Source: Hymenobacter duratus (GTDB taxonomy: Bacteria; Bacteroidota; Bacteroidia; Cytophagales; Hymenobacteraceae). From it: DNA of 64,000 nucleotides. The stretch spans positions 496,001 to 560,000 of the forward strand of contig NZ_JACWZZ010000002.1 of the NCBI RefSeq assembly GCF_014698995.1, read 5' to 3'. Positions 61,335 to 64,000 of the stretch are shown piece by piece. A model generated the notes under the pieces. That model had not been told where the DNA came from, ran no database searches, and saw only the letters and a list, made by a program, of their open reading frames with translations. Numbering within the stretch: position 1 is the first letter of the stretch; the number at the start of each line of letters is the position of its first letter. Made by a program: the position numbers and the translations under genes.

Positions 61335-62051
61335 TTAACGACGGCGACGGGTGGCAGCGGGCTGAGGCTCCGGTTCGGCCGGAGCACCGGTGGCGTCCGT
61401 CCCGATGGGTACAGGTGGAGCACCTACCTCAATATTGGTAGAGTCGAGCGGCCCGACGGGGCCGGCGCGGCGCAACGAGTCGCGCAGGGCGCGGGCCGCC
61501 AACGAATCGGCGGTCAGCACAGGTACCAGATCCAGAGCCGCCTCATCAATACGGCCAGTTGGCACCTCAATCCGGAAGGGCGGCGAGGAGCTTTCCACGA
61601 GGCCATAGGCAGCCACTTTACGGGCCACTTCGCTTTGCTTGCTGGCTTCCATATAGTCCGACTTAAGAGTGGTGTAGTCGGCGCGCAGGTCTTCGGTTTC
61701 CAGTTTCAGCTTCTGGATGCCGCGGTTCATGCGGGTGGCATAGTGCGTGTTGCCGATGTAAACCAGAATCAGAAACATCACAAACAGCACATGCGGCAGG
61801 TAGCGCACCGGCAGCCCTTCCCGAAACAGACCATCCATGCGCGTAAGGCGCTCCAGCAGCGAAAACACGCTCCAGGAGTTGCGGGACACGGCTGGGCGTT
61901 CCGGACGCGCTGCTTTCGGAGGCTTAGGCGGCCGGGGCGCAGGCACCGGGGCCGTTTCGGGTTCCGGCAACACCATAGGCTCCGGCTCCACGGCGCGGGG
62001 CACGTTGGAGCGAGGCTGGCTGGCGACGGGTTTTATTGTATTAATAGCCAC
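61335..62051 (-). CDS. ftsL: FtsL-like bitopic division protein
   Basis: This 238-residue protein has a long N-terminal cytosolic region rich in Pro and Ala (PEPETAPVPAPRPPKPPKAA). A single transmembrane helix (about residues 88-105, LPHVLFVMFLILVYIGNTHY) and a short coiled-coil-type periplasmic part follow (RGIQKLKLETEDLRADYTTL). It ends in a Pro/Glu tail and RRRR. Size, topology and position between rsmH and ftsI fit FtsL, although the family is very diverged and the basic end is atypical. Its stop is adjacent to the ftsI start codon. Confidence 0.72.
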   Translation of the reverse strand: MAINTIKPVASQPRSNVPRAVEPEPMVLPEPETAPVPAPRPPKPPKAARPERPAVSRNSWSVFSLLERLTRMDGLFREGLPVRYLPHVLFVMFLILVYIGNTHYATRMNRGIQKLKLETEDLRADYTTLKSDYMEASKQSEVARKVAAYGLVESSSPPFRIEVPTGRIDEAALDLVPVLTADSLAARALRDSLRRAGPVGPLDSTNIEVGAPPVPIGTDATGAPAEPEPQPAATRRRR

Positions 62052-62093
62052 AGGCGTGGGGTTCTTCGGGAGTTTTCAGGAAACAAACGCGGA

Positions 62094-63041
62094 TTACTCC
62101 GGCCGTCTTATGGCAATGCGCAGCTTTGCACTTCGGGCGCGGCTGTTCAGGGCTACTTCGTCGGCGGAGGCTTCCACCGGCTTGCGGGTCAGCACCTCGA
62201 AAGGTGTGTTGGTGTGGCCGAACAGGTCTTTCTCGGCTTCGCCAAAGAATTTGCCTTTCGCCATGAAGTTCTTCACCAGCCGGTCTTCCAGGGAGTGGTA
62301 GCTCATCACTACCAGCCGCCCGCCGGGACGTAGCACCTGCGCCGTTTGCTCCAGCATTTCCTGCAGGGCCTTCATTTCGTCGTTGGCCTCGATGCGCAGC
62401 GCCTGAAATACCTGGGCCAGGTACTTATTCTCCTTGCCGCGTGGCGTGCAGCTGGCAATAGCCTTTTTCAGGCCGGCAATGGTACTGATGGTTTGTCCGC
62501 GCCGGGCAGCGGCCACCGTCTGGGCCAGCGTGCGGGCATTGGTTACCTCGCCATACATGCCGAAGATGCGGTGCAGGTCGCCTTCCGGATACTCGTTGAT
62601 AATATCAGCGGCGGTGGGTCCGTCCTCGGCGTTCATACGCATGTCCAGCGGCCCATCGAAACGAGTACTGAAGCCGCGCTCCGGCGTATCAAACTGGTGC
62701 GACGATACGCCCAAATCAGCCAGCAGGCTATCTACGGGCAGCGCGCCATGCTGCTGCAATTCGGTGTATAAGTCGCGGAAGTTAGCGCGGATGAACGTGA
62801 ACTGGGGCCGGGCAAGCTTTTCGGCTTCGCGCTCGGCGTCAGCATCCTGGTCGAAGCTATAGAGGTGGCCTTCGCCGCTCAGATGCTCCAGAATACGAGC
62901 CGAGTGGCCACCGCCGCCAAACGTCACATCCACGTAGCGGCCGCCGGGCTGCAAGTCCAAGGCCTCCAGGCACTCGCGCAACATCACGGGGCGGTGGTAG
63001 GCGGTATCGTTCTGGTACTCGTTATTGGGAGTCGTGCTCAT
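62094..63041 (-). CDS. rsmH: 16S rRNA (cytosine-1402-N4)-methyltransferase
   Basis: This 315-residue enzyme (also called MraW) methylates C1402 in the ribosomal P site. It has the family start YHRPVMLRECLEALDL, the SAM motif YVDVTFGGGGHSARILEHL (about 37-55), and ADLGVSSHQFDTPERGFSTR (about 107-126), near the dimer segment GPLDMRMN. The C terminus includes VVMSYHSLEDRLVKNFM (about 243). Its ATG overlaps the mraZ stop by 4 bases. Confidence 0.96.
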   Translation of the reverse strand: MSTTPNNEYQNDTAYHRPVMLRECLEALDLQPGGRYVDVTFGGGGHSARILEHLSGEGHLYSFDQDADAEREAEKLARPQFTFIRANFRDLYTELQQHGALPVDSLLADLGVSSHQFDTPERGFSTRFDGPLDMRMNAEDGPTAADIINEYPEGDLHRIFGMYGEVTNARTLAQTVAAARRGQTISTIAGLKKAIASCTPRGKENKYLAQVFQALRIEANDEMKALQEMLEQTAQVLRPGGRLVVMSYHSLEDRLVKNFMAKGKFFGEAEKDLFGHTNTPFEVLTRKPVEASADEVALNSRARSAKLRIAIRRPE

Positions 63042-63511
63042 GCGGCAAGGGAGCCGCCAGGCCCGGTTTCGTTGGTCAGGAATTTCTGGGCCAGCTTTGA
63101 GAAGCTCTGCTGGTCCTTGATGAGGTATTCGTCGTAGCGGGCGGTATCCCAGATTTCGCAGCGGTTACCGAGTCCCACGATAATGGCCTCCTTCTCCAGG
63201 CCGGCGTAGCGCCGCATGGAGCCGGGCAGCATAAACCGCCCAATGCTGTCCAGTTCTACCTCCGTCATACCCCGGAAGAAATTGCGCTGGAACTGGCGGT
63301 ATTCCTCGTTGAACTCATCCAGCGCCATCACCTTGTCATGAATTACGCGCCAGGCCTCCAGCGGATACAGCACGAGGCAGGGCTCGAACCCACGCACCAG
63401 CACAAGCTGCCCGGCCGAGGCTTGTGGCAGACTGCCCTTCACCTTGGCCGGCAGCACCAGCCGCCCTTTCGGGTCCAGCTTGCAGTCGTATTCGCCGGAG
63501 AGCAGGTTCAT
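63038..63511 (-). CDS. mraZ: transcriptional repressor MraZ
   Basis: This is a 157-residue protein started at the ATG at 63511 (MNLLSGEYDCKLDPKGRL), where the family begins; the earlier in-frame Met is not conserved. It contains two SpoVT/AbrB-like swapped-hairpin domains: the first ends in DPKGRLVLPAKVKGSL, the second begins FRGMTEVELDSIGRFMLPGSMR. MraZ forms ring-shaped oligomers that bind direct repeats in the dcw promoter and repress the operon. Repeats matching this are directly upstream. Confidence 0.96.
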   Translation of the reverse strand: MNLLSGEYDCKLDPKGRLVLPAKVKGSLPQASAGQLVLVRGFEPCLVLYPLEAWRVIHDKVMALDEFNEEYRQFQRNFFRGMTEVELDSIGRFMLPGSMRRYAGLEKEAIIVGLGNRCEIWDTARYDEYLIKDQQSFSKLAQKFLTNETGPGGSLAA

Positions 63512-63544
63512 GGATGAGAGGAGGGCATGGAAGAGGGATGTTAG

Positions 63545-63574
63545 CAAAAGTACGGAATGCCTCAGAAAAGGCAA
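63545..63574 (-). promoter_or_regulatory. mraZ (dcw) promoter
   Basis: On the minus strand TTG (63574-63572) and TACTTTTG (63552-63545) are 19 bases apart, a full match to the Bacteroidota consensus. The expected leader to the mraZ ATG is about 27 bases. Confidence 0.82.
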
Positions 63575-63598
63575 CCACTATTTACCATTTTCTACCAC
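63574..63598 (-). promoter_or_regulatory. MraZ operator: three TGGT repeats at exact 10-bp spacing
   Basis: On the minus strand TGGT occurs at 63597-63594, 63587-63584 and 63577-63574, the last within the -33 element. The spacing of one helical turn is what is known for MraZ-binding direct repeats in E. coli (TGGG-type boxes with about 10-bp period) and other bacteria. Confidence 0.8.
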
Positions 63599-63845
63599 TT
63601 CCTGAAAACCGCCTTTTTAAGCTGCAAACCCACTTTTTCAACTCATCTATCTGAATTTCGCCGGCTGCAAACCCGGATCAGGAGCGGTTTTGCCAATATG
63701 GCAGTCCCGGTAATCATCTTTCCGCGTTGGGAGTTCCGAGGCGCTGAAACTCACCAATTTGTTCGGTAATTTGCCTGCCGTAGTAACTGCAAAGTTCAGT
63801 TACTAGGGCCTAAGTCCTATTACCCAGCCTGCTTATTCTGCCTGC

Positions 63846-64000
63846 TTGATTCTAACTCCTACTTTCGTTTTTGCCCGCCGGGTTTCCAAGCCAGCTTCCC
63901 GCGTTATTCGCAGTGCTAAATGGGGCGGCCTGGCGGCTTTTTTACTACTTGGGCAGGCAGGGCACGGGCAAAACACGGTAGTTAGCCGTGCTCCGGCGCG
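63846..64000 (+). CDS. possible secreted protein, 3'-truncated by the window end
   Basis: A frame open to the last base encodes a hydrophobic stretch (KWGGLAAFLLLGQAGHGQ) that looks like a signal-peptide core, preceded by Arg/Lys-rich sequence. No ATG is in frame; TTG at 63846 is the first usable start. It is divergent from mraZ. The call rests on a signal-peptide-like profile only, so it is uncertain. Confidence 0.3.
   Translation, partial: MILTPTFVFARRVSKPASRVIRSAKWGGLAAFLLLGQAGHGQNTVVSRAPA

Larger units (their letters stand above)
63512..63845. other. 334-base dcw promoter region
   Basis: The half nearest mraZ contains the mraZ promoter and operator (63545-63598). The rest (63600-63845) shows no clear gene; a loose match to TAnTTTG near 63770 (GTAATTTGCC) is one base short of the -7 consensus. 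Confidence 0.6.

Noticed and set aside
1-64000. tRNA, rRNA, riboswitch or CRISPR features.
   Set aside because: No cloverleaf-like sequence, rRNA segment, direct repeats with regular spacers, or recognisable riboswitch core was seen in the gaps. Only a tRNAscan or Rfam search could exclude small RNAs fully.

Overview
The window looks like chromosomal DNA of a high-GC member of the Bacteroidota, most likely Hymenobacter or a close relative in the Cytophagales. The evidence is threefold. Promoters, where visible, have the Bacteroidota form (TTG about 20 bases upstream of TAnnTTTG). Two large secreted proteins carry type IX secretion (T9SS) sorting domains, one type A-like and one gliding-motility/type B-like. 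Several families here (the MSEP-CTERM/VIT membrane protein, a DUF7010-like protein, an FtsZ ending in a second conserved peptide) are typical of that phylum. No rRNA, tRNA, CRISPR array, transposase or phage gene was seen.

Positions 1-34300 are mixed housekeeping and accessory genes in short units. They are: a 5'-truncated sugar-dehydrogenase-like beta-propeller; a DctA-type C4-dicarboxylate carrier; a Nudix hydrolase; a short TonB-domain protein; a secreted alpha/beta hydrolase; a DUF7010-like protein followed by a LytS/LytTR two-component pair; an isolated paaN; a T9SS-exported subtilisin; a umuDC mutagenesis operon with an operator-like palindrome; a beta-carbonic anhydrase; a 960-residue MSEP-CTERM/VIT protein; aconitase with its own promoter and a palindrome at the predicted transcript start; a lipoprotein thiol-disulfide protein; a GNAT enzyme; a cytochrome P450; a polyprenyl diphosphate synthase; a hydrolase/membrane protein/folK run; a methyltransferase; and fabD. 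REP-like palindromes lie in three gaps.

Positions 34400-46800 hold a gliding-motility/T9SS type B protein, the sdhCAB operon (complex II), and a cluster that resembles a copper-handling or diheme-oxidase system. That cluster contains a small secreted Cys-motif protein, an MbnP-like lipoprotein, an MbnH/MauG-like diheme lipoprotein, an outer-membrane barrel starting CDICGC, a second diheme lipoprotein and a 55-residue lipoprotein.

Positions 46765-63600 are the complete division and cell wall (dcw) cluster, all on the minus strand: mraZ-rsmH-ftsL-ftsI-murE-mraY-murD-ftsW-murG-murC-ftsQ-ftsA-ftsZ. murF and ddl are missing from the usual order. Its 5' end has a clear promoter next to three TGGT repeats spaced exactly 10 bp, as expected of an MraZ operator. 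Its 3' end is a 29-bp perfect-palindrome terminator.

The most unexpected structure is a set of intergenic arrays with a 7-base period at four places (about 3889, 48331, 52133 and 53279). Three of them fill dcw junctions. One array contains the stop codon of a gene and another the predicted TTG start of murC.
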